Positions 44,015-53,328 of a DNA stretch of 62,528 nt are shown piece by piece. Under the pieces are notes generated by a model, which was not told the DNA's origin, did not search any database, and saw only the letters and a program-made list of their open reading frames with translations. This stretch comes from an uncultured Pelagibacteraceae bacterium (GTDB taxonomy: Bacteria > Pseudomonadota > Alphaproteobacteria > Pelagibacterales > Pelagibacteraceae): positions 1-62,528 of the forward strand of contig CACOJX010000005.1 of the NCBI GenBank assembly GCA_902627645.1. The letters run 5' to 3'. Each line of letters opens with the position of its first letter. Position 1 is the stretch's first letter. Made by a program: the position numbers and the translations under genes.

Positions 44015-44634
44015 AATTTAATTCTTTCTTTAAATTCTTTTTTAACAATATCCCATTTCAAGATCACTGAGTTTAAAACAATTTTTCTATCTAATTTTTT
44101 TAACTCTTCAGCAATAGGAGCCCATTTGTATAACGACAAAGCACTTGGATTAAATGGAAGATCTTGATGGTAAGTTTCCCAATTAATTTTATCAAGCCTG
44201 TCACCAAAATTTTTTTTTGCTTCTTCAATAATGTTTGTTGGCATTTTATTTGTAGTTTCGTCATCTAAAATATTAAAAAAAATTTCTTTGGCTTTTTCAG
44301 TATTTTGATAATTAAAGTTTGCATTCAAATATGAAAAAGAAAAAAAAGTTAGGTCCTGAAGAGCTACTGAATAGATATTCCATTTCGCTAAATTCACAGA
44401 TCCCATAAACTCATCATTCTCAAAATGAAGAACATACCTAGTTCCCATTCTAGTCTTTAAATACCCATAGAGAGTTACTTGAGTTACCCAGGCTGATTTC
44501 GATTGTATGAAGTTTTCTAGCTCATCTAGGTCATTTATCTTTTTTTTTGGTATAAAAGCTTTAAATAGGGCAAATAGATAAATCTTAAAATCATTCCAAG
44601 ATAGATCTTTCCATGTTAATTTGTATTTTCCCAT
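44011..44634 (-). CDS. Conserved alphaproteobacterial hypothetical protein
   Basis: A 207-aa soluble protein with no membrane segment or signal peptide. The stretch [42 protein letters not shown] resembles an uncharacterised alphaproteobacterial family that I recall near acetate or acs genes. Rich in aromatic residues. It overlaps acs convergently by 4 nt (shared TTAG) and is divergent from the symporter genes. No function can be given. Confidence 0.65.
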   Translation of the reverse strand: MGKYKLTWKDLSWNDFKIYLFALFKAFIPKKKINDLDELENFIQSKSAWVTQVTLYGYLKTRMGTRYVLHFENDEFMGSVNLAKWNIYSVALQDLTFFSFSYLNANFNYQNTEKAKEIFFNILDDETTNKMPTNIIEEAKKNFGDRLDKINWETYHQDLPFNPSALSLYKWAPIAEELKKLDRKIVLNSVILKWDIVKKEFKERIKF

Positions 44635-44759
44635 AAAATTAGCTATTTCTGACCTTTATACCCTAAAAAGCCACCTAATATGAACAATTTTAACACTTTA
44701 AATCTCTTTCATAATGGTTATGGTTTTGGCCAGTTATAACTAAAAAGAGAGAGGTATAA

Positions 44760-45020
44760 ATGTCAAAACAAGAACAACACTGGGAAAAGACCAGAGGGTT
44801 GCTAATGCTTACATTAGCTATTTGGTTTGTATTCTCAATTGGTATCTTTCTTTTTGGAGCTGAAATGAACGAAGTTGGAGGACCTTTTGGTTATCCTTTA
44901 ACTTATTGGTTCACTTGTCAGGGTTCTCTTGGAATTTTCGTGATCTTAATCTTTTGGTTCGCGAATAGACAAGAAAAAATTGATGAGGAGTTTGGCTTTT
45001 CAGAAAGAGGAGATGACTAA
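44760..45020 (+). CDS. DUF4212 protein, small subunit of a sodium/solute symporter
   Basis: An 86-aa two-helix membrane protein of the DUF4212 family, typical partner of VC_2705-type sodium:solute symporters. Both helices are visible (LLMLTLAIWFVFSIGIFLFG and PLTYWFTCQGSLGIFVILIFWFANRQ), joined by a loop EMNEVGGPFGY. A purine-rich AGAGAGAGG precedes the ATG. Its stop overlaps the symporter start by one base (TAATG). Confidence 0.9.
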   Translation: MSKQEQHWEKTRGLLMLTLAIWFVFSIGIFLFGAEMNEVGGPFGYPLTYWFTCQGSLGIFVILIFWFANRQEKIDEEFGFSERGDD

Positions 45021-46834
45021 TGATTAAAGGTAATTTTATAGACAATTTGCCTAAAGTTTATGGAATCTATACAGGTGGTTTTTTAGCTTTCATAATCATT
45101 ATGGCAATTTGCGAACAGATGGGTATGTCTGCAAAAGTGATAGGTATTTGTTTCGTTGCTTTTACAGTGGCCATCTACGCAATCATTGGTTGGCTATCAC
45201 GTACAGCCCAAGCAGATGCGTATTACGTAGCAGGAAGACAAGTGCCTACTGTGTTCAATGGAATGGCGACTGCAGCAGACTGGATGTCTGGTGCTTCATT
45301 CGTTGCAATGGCAGGTGGTATTTACTTTAAAGGCTATGGATATATGGCTCTACTTGTAGGTTGGACTGGTGGTTATGTATTAGTTGCATCTTTATTAGCA
45401 CCTTACCTAAGAAAATTTGGCTGTTACACAGTTCCAGATTTTATTGGTACAAGATACGGTGGTAATTTAGCTAGATTACTTGCAGTAATAGTTTTAACTG
45501 TTGCTTCATTTACTTATGTGACTGCACAAATTAATGCTACGGGTACAATTGCTTCTGTTGCTCTAGATATTCCATTCCAATACGCTGTATATGTTGGATT
45601 AGTAAGTATATTACTATGTTCAATGTTAGGTGGTATGAGAGGGGTGACTTGGACACAGGTTGCACAATATATCGTACTAATTATAGCTTACTTACTTCCA
45701 GTATTCTGGATCAGTAACAAAATGGGTGCGGGTTTCTTCCCACACTTTATGTTAGCTGATGAAGTAGCTAGAATTGGTGAGTTGGAACAACAGTTTGGTT
45801 TTGTTGCGAATTCAAAAGAGAATCTTGCAATGGTACCGAAAGGTTTAGCTGGAATAACAAAAGCTCACTCTGCGGTAAACGCAACACCTTGGGCATTTAT
45901 TTCATTAGCACTAGCGATGATGATGGGAACAGCTTCATTGCCTCACGTGATGATGAGATATTTCACTACTCCAAGTGTAAAAGCAGCAAGAAAATCAGTA
46001 GGTTGGTCATTATTCTTTATCTTCCTACTTTATTCTTCTGCTCCAATGTTAGCGACGCTATCTAAATTGTCATTGATTGATCCGTCATTACCTACTGGTA
46101 TTATCGGTAAATCAATTGCAGAAGTTCAATCGATAGATTGGTATCAAAACTGGAACCAAGCAAACTTAATGTTTGTAAGCGACTTTAACGGAAATGGAAC
46201 TCTTGAATTAAATGAGTTTTTCATGGGTGGTAAAGCCGTTGTGTTAGCAACTCCAGAAATAGCTGGATTACCTTATGTAATCTCAGGTCTAGTTGCTGCT
46301 GGAGGTATGGCTGCTGCCATGTCGACAGCCGATGGTTTGATTCTAGCAATTGCGAATGCTTTATCTCATGACTTGTACTACAAGATCATAGATCCTAAAG
46401 CAGAAACTGCAAAACGACTAGTTGTTGCAAGGGTATTACTTGTAGTAATTGGTTTTGCTGGAGCAACTATTGCAGCGATGGAGATCCAAGGTATCTTAGG
46501 TTCAGTAATCTGGGCTTTTGACTTTGCGATGTCTGGATTATTCTTCCCACTTGTACTTGGTGTATGGTGGAAGAGAGCTAACAGAGAAGGTGCTATAGCT
46601 GGTATGGCTTTAGGATTAATTTCTGGTGCTGGTTACCTAATTTGGGTAAGAAACGGCGGAAGTGGATTCTTAGGTATTACACAGTTAACGTTTGGTATCT
46701 TTGGTTCAGCTGTCAGCTTAGTATCTATGGTTGTTGTAAGTTTAATTACTGCAGAACCTAATGCTGCTACACAAAGAATGGTTGATGAGGTTCGAGTGCC
46801 TTCAGGTAAATCGATCCTTGGAAAACAACACTAA
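45020..46834 (+). CDS. Sodium:solute symporter, VC_2705/ActP-like, with an EF-hand loop
   Basis: Sodium-driven uptake of a small organic acid, probably acetate given its neighbour acs (inference). The 604 residues have about 13 membrane segments and SSS landmarks: GRQVPTVFNGMATAADWMSGASFVAMAG, GTRYGG, YVTAQINATG, ISGLVAAGGMAAAMSTADGLILAIANALSHDLYY. Residues 388-399 (DFNGNGTLELNE) fit a canonical EF-hand calcium loop between membrane segments. Codons look more GC-rich and regular than in neighbours, fitting high expression. A strong terminator follows. Confidence 0.92.
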   Translation: MIKGNFIDNLPKVYGIYTGGFLAFIIIMAICEQMGMSAKVIGICFVAFTVAIYAIIGWLSRTAQADAYYVAGRQVPTVFNGMATAADWMSGASFVAMAGGIYFKGYGYMALLVGWTGGYVLVASLLAPYLRKFGCYTVPDFIGTRYGGNLARLLAVIVLTVASFTYVTAQINATGTIASVALDIPFQYAVYVGLVSILLCSMLGGMRGVTWTQVAQYIVLIIAYLLPVFWISNKMGAGFFPHFMLADEVARIGELEQQFGFVANSKENLAMVPKGLAGITKAHSAVNATPWAFISLALAMMMGTASLPHVMMRYFTTPSVKAARKSVGWSLFFIFLLYSSAPMLATLSKLSLIDPSLPTGIIGKSIAEVQSIDWYQNWNQANLMFVSDFNGNGTLELNEFFMGGKAVVLATPEIAGLPYVISGLVAAGGMAAAMSTADGLILAIANALSHDLYYKIIDPKAETAKRLVVARVLLVVIGFAGATIAAMEIQGILGSVIWAFDFAMSGLFFPLVLGVWWKRANREGAIAGMALGLISGAGYLIWVRNGGSGFLGITQLTFGIFGSAVSLVSMVVVSLITAEPNAATQRMVDEVRVPSGKSILGKQH

Positions 46835-46845
46835 ATAATCTTTTT

Positions 46846-46870
46846 AAGGGGCGAGTAATTTCGCCCCTTT
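46846..46870 (+). terminator. Intrinsic terminator after the symporter gene
   Basis: A 9-bp stem AAGGGGCGA / TCGCCCCTT with a 6-nt loop (GTAATT) followed by T-rich sequence, 12 nt after the symporter stop. It is the second of two clear intrinsic terminators in the window, both after transporter genes that look highly expressed. Confidence 0.85.
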
Positions 46871-46902
46871 AAATTTCATTCTTTTTTAACATGCATCTTT
46901 AA

Positions 46903-47259
46903 ATGTCGGCAAACTTTCACCCTCTAGTCTATATAATTGATTACATACTTGGAGTGATTATGTGGACTTTAATTGGAAGAGTAGCTATGAATATTTTTCA
47001 AAAAGAGGACTCTCAATTTTTTTTTATGAGAGTTTTTGTAAAATTTACCAACCCATTATTAAAAATATTTAAACCTTTAACTCCAACATTTATAATTCAA
47101 CCCTTAGTCCCTCTTTATGTGGCATGGTTTTTTTTTATGATTAGATTTTACTTAATGCCTTGGATTTTAGGATATTCAGTTATGGGAATGTTGTCTTTTC
47201 CTTTAGAAAGTGAAATTTCGAGACAAATTTACCAATTTTTTAATTCAATTAAATTTTAA
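46903..47259 (+). CDS. YggT-like small membrane protein
   Basis: A 118-aa membrane protein with two or three hydrophobic segments. FFMRVFVKFTNPLLKIFKPLTPTFIIQPLVPLYVAWFFFMIRFYLMPWILG resembles the second half of YggT-type repeats, so a distant relation is likely. The gene follows the symporter terminator by 32 nt and precedes rpe. Function unknown; low to moderate confidence in the family. Confidence 0.55.
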   Translation: MSANFHPLVYIIDYILGVIMWTLIGRVAMNIFQKEDSQFFFMRVFVKFTNPLLKIFKPLTPTFIIQPLVPLYVAWFFFMIRFYLMPWILGYSVMGMLSFPLESEISRQIYQFFNSIKF

Positions 47260-47287
47260 ATATTGATACTAGTAAATCTAGCTATCA

Positions 47288-47947
47288 ATGAAAAAAATAC
47301 AAATATCACCATCAATTTTATCGGCTGATTTTAGTCAGTTGGCGAAAGAAATTAAAAAACTGGAGGAGGGTGGTGCCGACATGATACATGTGGATGTAAT
47401 GGATGGTCATTTTGTGCCTAATTTAACCATAGGTCCACCTGTAATTAAATCATTAAAAAAACATTCCTCTTTACCATTCGATGTTCATTTAATGATCTCT
47501 CCAGTCCATAAATATATTGAAGATTTTTCTGAAGCTGGAGCAGATATAATTACTATCCACCCCGAAGCAACTGATGATATGAATAATTCTATATCTAAAA
47601 TTAAAGACTTAAATAAAAAAGTTGGTGTTTCACTAAATCCTGAAACCAAAGTGGAGGTTATTCTCGAACACTTAGATAAAATTGATTTAGTTCTGATTAT
47701 GAGTGTTAATCCTGGATTTGGTGGACAAAAATTCATGCCAGAAGTTTTAACAAAAGTCAGAGACTTAAAAAAATTAAAAATTGAAAAAGGATTAGATTTC
47801 GATATCGAAATAGATGGTGGTATAAATTTTGAAAATTCAAAACAAGTAATTGAAGCTGGGGCAAATATTCTTGTTTCTGGCACTACAATATTTAAAAGTA
47901 ATGATGGAGATATTAAAAAAAATATTGAATTATTAAGATCAAAGTAA
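47288..47947 (+). CDS. rpe: Ribulose-phosphate 3-epimerase
   Basis: Interconverts ribulose-5- and xylulose-5-phosphate in the pentose phosphate pathway. The 219-aa TIM barrel shows ISPSILSADFSQL, HVDVMDGHFVPNLTIGP, DVHLMISPVHKY, SVNPGFGGQKF and EIDGGINFENSK with the metal- and substrate-binding Asp and His residues. It begins a run with a heparinase-like gene and purH, a familiar alphaproteobacterial order. Confidence 0.96.
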   Translation: MKKIQISPSILSADFSQLAKEIKKLEEGGADMIHVDVMDGHFVPNLTIGPPVIKSLKKHSSLPFDVHLMISPVHKYIEDFSEAGADIITIHPEATDDMNNSISKIKDLNKKVGVSLNPETKVEVILEHLDKIDLVLIMSVNPGFGGQKFMPEVLTKVRDLKKLKIEKGLDFDIEIDGGINFENSKQVIEAGANILVSGTTIFKSNDGDIKKNIELLRSK

Positions 47948-47951
47948 TTTC

Positions 47952-49559
47952 ATGATTTTTATAAATCGATTTATTTTTGGTTTTTATAATCAAATAAGAA
48001 AATTTTATCTTAATTCAAATATTTATGACAAAAAGATTTCAAGAATTAATTCTAATGAACTAATCTATAAACCTAGTCCACATTTACTTTCATCATTAAT
48101 TAAATATCACCAAAAAAAATTTAAAATTGAAGATTTTTCATTAGATGAAATTTGGAACAATCAAAATATTAATAATAAAGAGTTCAAAAATTTAAATAGT
48201 TTTAACTGGTTTTTTAGTCTTGATCTCAAGTCATCAAAAAAAACTGTGCAATCAATAATATCAAGATGGATAATGAATAACAAAAAATATAATGATAAAA
48301 GTTGGAATTTTGATTTGACTGCAAAAAGAATTATTTCTTGGCTTTCTAATCATCATTTAACTTATGACGAAAGTGATCAAAATTTTAAAAATAGTTTTAA
48401 TACAATAATAAAAAAACAAGCTAACCATTTAATCAATGAAATTAATAAGTCTAAGATAATAGATGATAAATTAATAGGTTGTGCCTCAATCATTTTGGTT
48501 GGTTTATGTTATCATGACAATAAAAAATACCTTGCTTTTGGTACTTTATTATTAAAAAAAATTACTAAATTTACTTTAGATAACAGTGGTTTTCCAAAAT
48601 CCAGAAGCATCAAACAATTAACTTTTTACCTAAAATATTTTGTTTTAATTAGAGAATGGTTTAAAGAGTCTCAAAATATCATACCAGAACATATTGACGA
48701 AACTATTTACTACCTTGGACAAGGATATTCTTTTCTTTGTCAAAATAATAAAACTGACTTTTTATTTAACGGTAACAATGAATCAAAAAATAATGATTTT
48801 GATAATTACTTGAGAAAATTTGGTTATAAATTCAAAAATGAAAATAATGAATTTGGTGGTTATACAATTCTTCAAAATAAAAAAATTTGTCTAATTATTG
48901 ATTCAGGCTCTTCTCCAGAATTTAAATTCACCAAAGATTATCAATCTGGTACATTGTCGTTTGAAATTATATCTAACGGTAAGAAGTTAATAAGCAATTG
49001 TGGCTATAGCAAAAGAAATATTGAACTTAATCGATTGTCCAAATCAACCGCAGCTCATAGCACTTTAATAATTGATGACAATTCATCTTGTAAATTAACT
49101 AAGATTGAAGGGTCGTGGATGACCAAAAAAAGTATAAAAGTAATTAAAAAAAATATCATTTTTGAAAAAGATTATTGGAAAGCTAATTTTTCACATGATG
49201 GATACTTAAAAAAATACAACTCTATTCATGAAAGATTAATCGAATTCTATCCTCAAGAGATGAAATTTATAGGATTAGATAAAATCATAAAAAAAAAGAC
49301 AAATAATAATTATAAATTTGATATTAGATTTCATCTGACTCCAAATGTTAAATTAATGAAAACTCAAGACAACAAATCAATCCTAATAGAATTAGATGAT
49401 GAAGGATGGAAATTTACATGTGATAATTATGACATTAATATTGATAATGGCTTATATTTCGGTAATAAAAATTTATATACTGAAAATCAAAATATTTTTA
49501 TTGCTGGTATTTCAAATAGCCAGGAAGAAAATATTAAATGGGAGATTAAAAAAATATAA
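47952..49559 (+). CDS. Heparinase II/III family protein
   Basis: A 535-aa protein of the heparinase II/III-like family: N-terminal (alpha/alpha) toroid-like region (WSFDLTAKRIISWLSNHHL-type segment, with NWFFSLDLKSS) and a C-terminal beta-sandwich (SGTLSFEIISNGKKLISNCGYSK, STAAHSTLIIDDNSSCKL). Family members in alphaproteobacteria lie between rpe or rsmB and purH, as here. The substrate is unknown; no signal peptide is seen. It shares one base with purH. Confidence 0.85.
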   Translation: MIFINRFIFGFYNQIRKFYLNSNIYDKKISRINSNELIYKPSPHLLSSLIKYHQKKFKIEDFSLDEIWNNQNINNKEFKNLNSFNWFFSLDLKSSKKTVQSIISRWIMNNKKYNDKSWNFDLTAKRIISWLSNHHLTYDESDQNFKNSFNTIIKKQANHLINEINKSKIIDDKLIGCASIILVGLCYHDNKKYLAFGTLLLKKITKFTLDNSGFPKSRSIKQLTFYLKYFVLIREWFKESQNIIPEHIDETIYYLGQGYSFLCQNNKTDFLFNGNNESKNNDFDNYLRKFGYKFKNENNEFGGYTILQNKKICLIIDSGSSPEFKFTKDYQSGTLSFEIISNGKKLISNCGYSKRNIELNRLSKSTAAHSTLIIDDNSSCKLTKIEGSWMTKKSIKVIKKNIIFEKDYWKANFSHDGYLKKYNSIHERLIEFYPQEMKFIGLDKIIKKKTNNNYKFDIRFHLTPNVKLMKTQDNKSILIELDDEGWKFTCDNYDINIDNGLYFGNKNLYTENQNIFIAGISNSQEENIKWEIKKI

Positions 49560-51094
49560 TGAAAAAAATAAGATCCGCTTTAATATCTTTGTCAGATAAA
49601 ACAAATTTAAAACCTCTCCTACAAGCACTTAAAAAAAATAGAGTGAAAATTATCAGCTCGGGTGGAACATTTAAAATAATTAAGAAACTAGGTTTTAAAT
49701 GTCTCGAAGTTTCTAAATTTACAAACTCTGATGAAATTCTTGAGGGAAGAGTCAAAACTTTACATCCAAAGATACACGCGGGGATTCTTAATAAAAGAGA
49801 CAATAAAACTCATTCTAAAGAAATGAAAATAAGAGGATTTCAAAATATTGATTTGGTAATTGTCAATTTTTATCCATTTGAAAAAGCTATCAATGAAAAA
49901 AAGAATCATGGTAAAATAATTGAAAATATAGACATCGGCGGACCAACTATGGTTAGGGCGGCTGCAAAAAATTATAATGATGTTACAGTGATAACCTCTC
50001 ATGAACAATATTTTGAACTGATTGATGAATTGAAAATCAATAAGGGATCTACTTCTCTAAAATTTAGAGAAAAAATGTCGAGAATAGCCTTTACTGAAAC
50101 AGCATATTATGATTCTGTAATTACAAATTATTTTAATGAAATATCAAAAATAAGTTTTCCAGAAAAAAAAATTATTCACAAAAAATTAGTTGAAAAATTA
50201 AGATATGGCGAAAATCCTCACCAGGAAAGTGCATTATACTCAGACAGTAAAAGTTTGCTTCTCAATCAAATTCATGGAAAAACATTAAGCTATAATAATT
50301 ACAATGATATTTTTTCTGCACTAAGAATTTCAAAAACTCTTCCAAAAAATAAAGGCACTGTAATAATCAAGCATGCTAATCCATGTGGAGTTTCTATTTT
50401 AGATAATAAAATAAAAAGTTATAAATCAGCTTTAGCTTGTGATCCTTTAAGTGCCTTCGGAGGAATTGTATCCTTTAATTTTAAAGTTACTGAGTTATTG
50501 GCTTCAGAATTAAAAAAAAATTTTTATGAGGTTATAATAGCAAATGGTTTTGATAGAGCTGCACTTAAAATATTAAAATCAAAAAAAAATTTGAGATTAA
50601 TTGACGCCTCAAAATTCTCTTTAAACGAAAATATAAAATTTAATTCATTTGAAAATTCAATTTTGATGCAATCTACAGATAATCAACATATTTCAAAAAA
50701 AAATATTAAAATAGTGTCAAAAAAGAAACCAAATAAAACACAAATAGAAAATTTATTATTCGCTTTTAATATTTGTCGTTTCGTAAAATCAAATGCGATT
50801 GTCCTTGTAAGCAATAAATCTACCGTTGGTATTGGATCGGGACAACCTAGCAGGTTAGATAGTTGTCAAATCGCAATTAATAAAATGGATAAATTTAATA
50901 ATACTCAAGATGAGATAGTTGCTGCATCAGATGCTTTTTTTCCATTTCAGGATGGTATTGAAAAACTTATTCAATCTGGTGTATCAGCGGTAATTCAGCC
51001 CTCAGGTTCAATTAGAGATAAAGATATAATAAGTTTTGCTAACGCAACTGGAACCGTGTTGGTTTTTTCAAAAACCAGACATTTTAACCATTAA
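49559..51094 (+). CDS. purH: Bifunctional AICAR formyltransferase/IMP cyclohydrolase PurH
   Basis: Last two steps of purine synthesis. The 511 residues start with the MGS-like cyclohydrolase domain (ALISLSDKTNLKPLLQAL, SSGGTFKIIKKLG, GRVKTLHPKIHAGIL, NIDIGGPTMVRAAAKNY) and continue with the formyltransferase domain (RYGENPHQESALY, IIKHANPCGVS, DPLSAFGGIVSFN, GSGQPSRLDSCQIA, SDAFFPFQDGIEKLIQSGVSAVIQPSGSIRD). It overlaps the convergent dehydratase gene by 11 nt. Confidence 0.96.
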   Translation: MKKIRSALISLSDKTNLKPLLQALKKNRVKIISSGGTFKIIKKLGFKCLEVSKFTNSDEILEGRVKTLHPKIHAGILNKRDNKTHSKEMKIRGFQNIDLVIVNFYPFEKAINEKKNHGKIIENIDIGGPTMVRAAAKNYNDVTVITSHEQYFELIDELKINKGSTSLKFREKMSRIAFTETAYYDSVITNYFNEISKISFPEKKIIHKKLVEKLRYGENPHQESALYSDSKSLLLNQIHGKTLSYNNYNDIFSALRISKTLPKNKGTVIIKHANPCGVSILDNKIKSYKSALACDPLSAFGGIVSFNFKVTELLASELKKNFYEVIIANGFDRAALKILKSKKNLRLIDASKFSLNENIKFNSFENSILMQSTDNQHISKKNIKIVSKKKPNKTQIENLLFAFNICRFVKSNAIVLVSNKSTVGIGSGQPSRLDSCQIAINKMDKFNNTQDEIVAASDAFFPFQDGIEKLIQSGVSAVIQPSGSIRDKDIISFANATGTVLVFSKTRHFNH

Positions 51095-51428
51095 TTTTAT
51101 TATCAATTTTTGCTGCTAATATAAAATCGTTTTCGGACAGTCCCTCAATTGCATGTGTTGTAATACTTATTTTAGCATAACCCCAACCGAATAAAATATC
51201 TGGATGATGCCCCTCACTCTCAGATATTTTCCCAACTTCATTTACAAAATTTTGGCTCTCTAAAAAGTTTTTAAAAGTAAATTTTTTTTCTAAGAAGAAG
51301 ATATTTTTCTCATTTTCTACAACATCCCAACCATCTACCTTTTTTTGATATTTATGTATCTCAGATTTATCGAAAGGAGCAACACCACCTTCACAAGGAA
51401 TACATTTTTTTGTTATTAAATCGTTCAT
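51084..51428 (-). CDS. phhB: Pterin-4a-carbinolamine dehydratase
   Basis: Dehydrates 4a-hydroxytetrahydropterin to recycle the pterin cofactor. The 114-aa protein has the family core with SEGHHPDILFGWGYAKISITTHAIEGLSENDFILAAKID, with His74, His75 and His92 in the active site. No phenylalanine hydroxylase lies nearby, so the pterin it serves is unclear. It lies just downstream of tRNA-Gly on the same strand and overlaps purH. Confidence 0.9.
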   Translation of the reverse strand: MNDLITKKCIPCEGGVAPFDKSEIHKYQKKVDGWDVVENEKNIFFLEKKFTFKNFLESQNFVNEVGKISESEGHHPDILFGWGYAKISITTHAIEGLSENDFILAAKIDNKING

Positions 51429-51435
51429 AATAAAT

Positions 51436-51510
51436 TGGAGCGGGCAAAGGGGGTCGAACCCTCGACCTTCTCGTTGGCAACGAGACGCTCTACCACTGAG
51501 CTATGCCCGC
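51436..51510 (-). tRNA. tRNA-Gly (anticodon GCC)
   Basis: On the minus strand a complete cloverleaf: 7-bp acceptor GCGGGCA/TGCCCGC, D-arm AGCTCAGTGGTAGAGC, anticodon arm CTCGT-TGCCAA-ACGAG with anticodon GCC, and T-arm GAGGG-TTCGACC-CCCTT. The CCA end is encoded (51436-51438). It decodes GGC and GGU glycine codons. It lies between phhB and the divergent LonN gene. Confidence 0.97.
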
Positions 51511-51577
51511 ATGGACAATATTATAGATAGACATTTTTTTTTATTCAAGCAATATTAAACAAAATATTTAAATATTT

Positions 51578-52225
51578 ATGAATAAAGAAAATTTACCAAA
51601 AACTATTAGTGTTTTTCCATTGAGTAACTTTATAATTTTCCCTAAAACTACTGTTCCACTCAATATTTTTGAACCAAGATATATTGATATGATTAATGAC
51701 TGTATGAAGTCAAATAAATTACTAGGCATGATACAACCAAAATTCTCAAAAGAAAAAAGTGAATTGCATCCAGATTTACATCAAATAGGATGTTTAGGAA
51801 AAATAGTCAGTTTCAAAGAAACTGAAGATAATAGATTTTTAATAGAACTTAAGGGATTAATAAGATTTAAAATTGAGAAAGAAATTAAATCAGAAAAAAA
51901 ATATCGTGAATTTGAGGTCAATTTCAATAATTTTTTAAGTGATCTTGATGATAAGAAAGAAAGTATTAAATTTTCTGATTTAGAATTAATTTTTAAAGAT
52001 TTAAAATCTCTCTTCGAAAAAAGAGGGTTTATTATAAATTGGAAAGCTCTAGAAAATCAAAGTTTAGATGAAACAATCAATGCACTTGCAATGGCGTCAC
52101 CATTTACTGTCGAGGAAAAGCAGGTTTTGTTAGAGGCTAAGAATTTAGATATAAGAAAAACAAAAATTGCTGAAATTTTAACAACTTATACTTTTGATCA
52201 ATATAATAATACAACTGTCCAGTAA
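51578..52225 (+). CDS. LonN: Lon N-terminal (substrate-binding) domain protein
   Basis: A 215-aa protein made of the Lon protease substrate-binding (PUA-like) domain alone, without ATPase or protease parts. Evidence: SVFPLSNFIIFPKTTVPLNIFEPRY, LGMIQPKFS, QIGCLGKIVSFKETEDNRFLIELKGLIRFKI and the helical end SLDETINALAMASPFTVEEKQVLLEAKNLDIRKTKIAEIL. Its role is unknown; its place upstream of ubiH-like and ftsK genes is common in alphaproteobacteria. It ends 2 nt from the convergent monooxygenase gene. Confidence 0.92.
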   Translation: MNKENLPKTISVFPLSNFIIFPKTTVPLNIFEPRYIDMINDCMKSNKLLGMIQPKFSKEKSELHPDLHQIGCLGKIVSFKETEDNRFLIELKGLIRFKIEKEIKSEKKYREFEVNFNNFLSDLDDKKESIKFSDLELIFKDLKSLFEKRGFIINWKALENQSLDETINALAMASPFTVEEKQVLLEAKNLDIRKTKIAEILTTYTFDQYNNTTVQ

Positions 52226-52227
52226 CT

Positions 52228-53298
52228 TTAGATTAATATTCCCTCATCAGCAAATTTAGTTAAAAATTTGTTTGAAATTTTATTATTTCCAAAAAATTGT
52301 AGTGATTTGCTTAAAAAATTATTATTGATTTTATTTTCAAAATTAAAGATCTCATAAATAAAATCGATTCCTTGAGAAAAAAGATAATTTTTATGTTTAT
52401 TTTGACTCATAAATTCTGAGCAAACTGAGCTATCTAGGTCAAGGCCATTATCTAATTTGTAATCAATTATTTTTAATAAACTTTTTATGTCACGAATTGT
52501 CATATTAAAGCCCTGTCCTGCTAATGGATGTATTTTATGAAGAAGATCTCCAAACGCTAAAATATTTTTGTAATAATATAATCTTAAATCGATTGATTTA
52601 AGTTCAAAGGATTTAATATTAGTTATTTTCTTTATGGTGTATTTTGTATTAAATTTCCTAATAAGATTTTCTACATTTGATTTTTTATTTCCCCTCAAAG
52701 AATAGACTATAGAAGTTTGGCTTTCTGAAATTGGAAGAAAAGCGATTGGACCACCTTTGGTAAATATTTGCGTTGCAGTGTTGTTTTTAGAAAGTCTTTT
52801 ATGCTCAATAATTGATGTATAAGCGTAACTATTATAATTTTTTTTAAATTTTTTATAAAAAAATTTTTTTGTTAATTTATTATTAGAGTCACAATTGAAA
52901 ATTAAATTGTAATTATTTAACAAATCATAATTATTTATTGTTTTTTTAAGTTTAAAAAATTTATTCTTTTTCAATTGAATAGATAGATTTGAGATTAAAT
53001 CATGATTTTTAACTATAGAAAACAGTCTTTGATCATCTTTATCAAATGAAAGTATTTTTTGGTTATCAAGATTGGAACTAAAAACTTCAATTTTTTTTAT
53101 ATCCCAAATCAACTTTTCAATATTTAATATATTTTTATTAAAAAATTCTACATTGCTTTTTGATATTCCTATAGTACGTGATTTGTCTTTTGTATTTTGA
53201 ATTCTGTCACTAAAGATATCTGTATAAATACCTTTATTAACTAAAGCTTTAGCCAAAGACAAACCTGACAATCCATCACCTAAAATACATACTTTCAT
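52228..53298 (-). CDS. UbiH/COQ6-family FAD monooxygenase (ubiquinone biosynthesis)
   Basis: A flavin-dependent aromatic-ring hydroxylase, probably of ubiquinone synthesis. From MKVCILGDGLSGLSLAKALV it has 356 residues with the dinucleotide motif GDGLSGLSLA and the second FAD motif FGDLLHKIHPLAGQGFNMTIRD, typical of the UbiH/UbiF/VisC group. The frame extends 13 codons upstream without family similarity; I use the Met at 53298. It is more divergent than most homologues, so the ring position hydroxylated is open. Divergent from ftsK across 30 nt. Confidence 0.85.
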   Translation of the reverse strand: MKVCILGDGLSGLSLAKALVNKGIYTDIFSDRIQNTKDKSRTIGISKSNVEFFNKNILNIEKLIWDIKKIEVFSSNLDNQKILSFDKDDQRLFSIVKNHDLISNLSIQLKKNKFFKLKKTINNYDLLNNYNLIFNCDSNNKLTKKFFYKKFKKNYNSYAYTSIIEHKRLSKNNTATQIFTKGGPIAFLPISESQTSIVYSLRGNKKSNVENLIRKFNTKYTIKKITNIKSFELKSIDLRLYYYKNILAFGDLLHKIHPLAGQGFNMTIRDIKSLLKIIDYKLDNGLDLDSSVCSEFMSQNKHKNYLFSQGIDFIYEIFNFENKINNNFLSKSLQFFGNNKISNKFLTKFADEGILI

Positions 53299-53328
53299 AA
53301 TAATTTTAATTTTAACAACAAAAATTAG

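Noticed and set aside
44635-44759. Promoter and operator for the DUF4212-symporter pair
   Set aside because: CATAAT (44710-44715) could be a -10 box but lacks a convincing -35, and short inverted repeats there are imperfect; the 125-nt gap probably holds the promoter, but I cannot place it.
47485-47883. 132-codon open frame antisense to rpe
   Set aside because: It lies wholly inside a clear rpe gene, shows no family motif and is a shadow frame.
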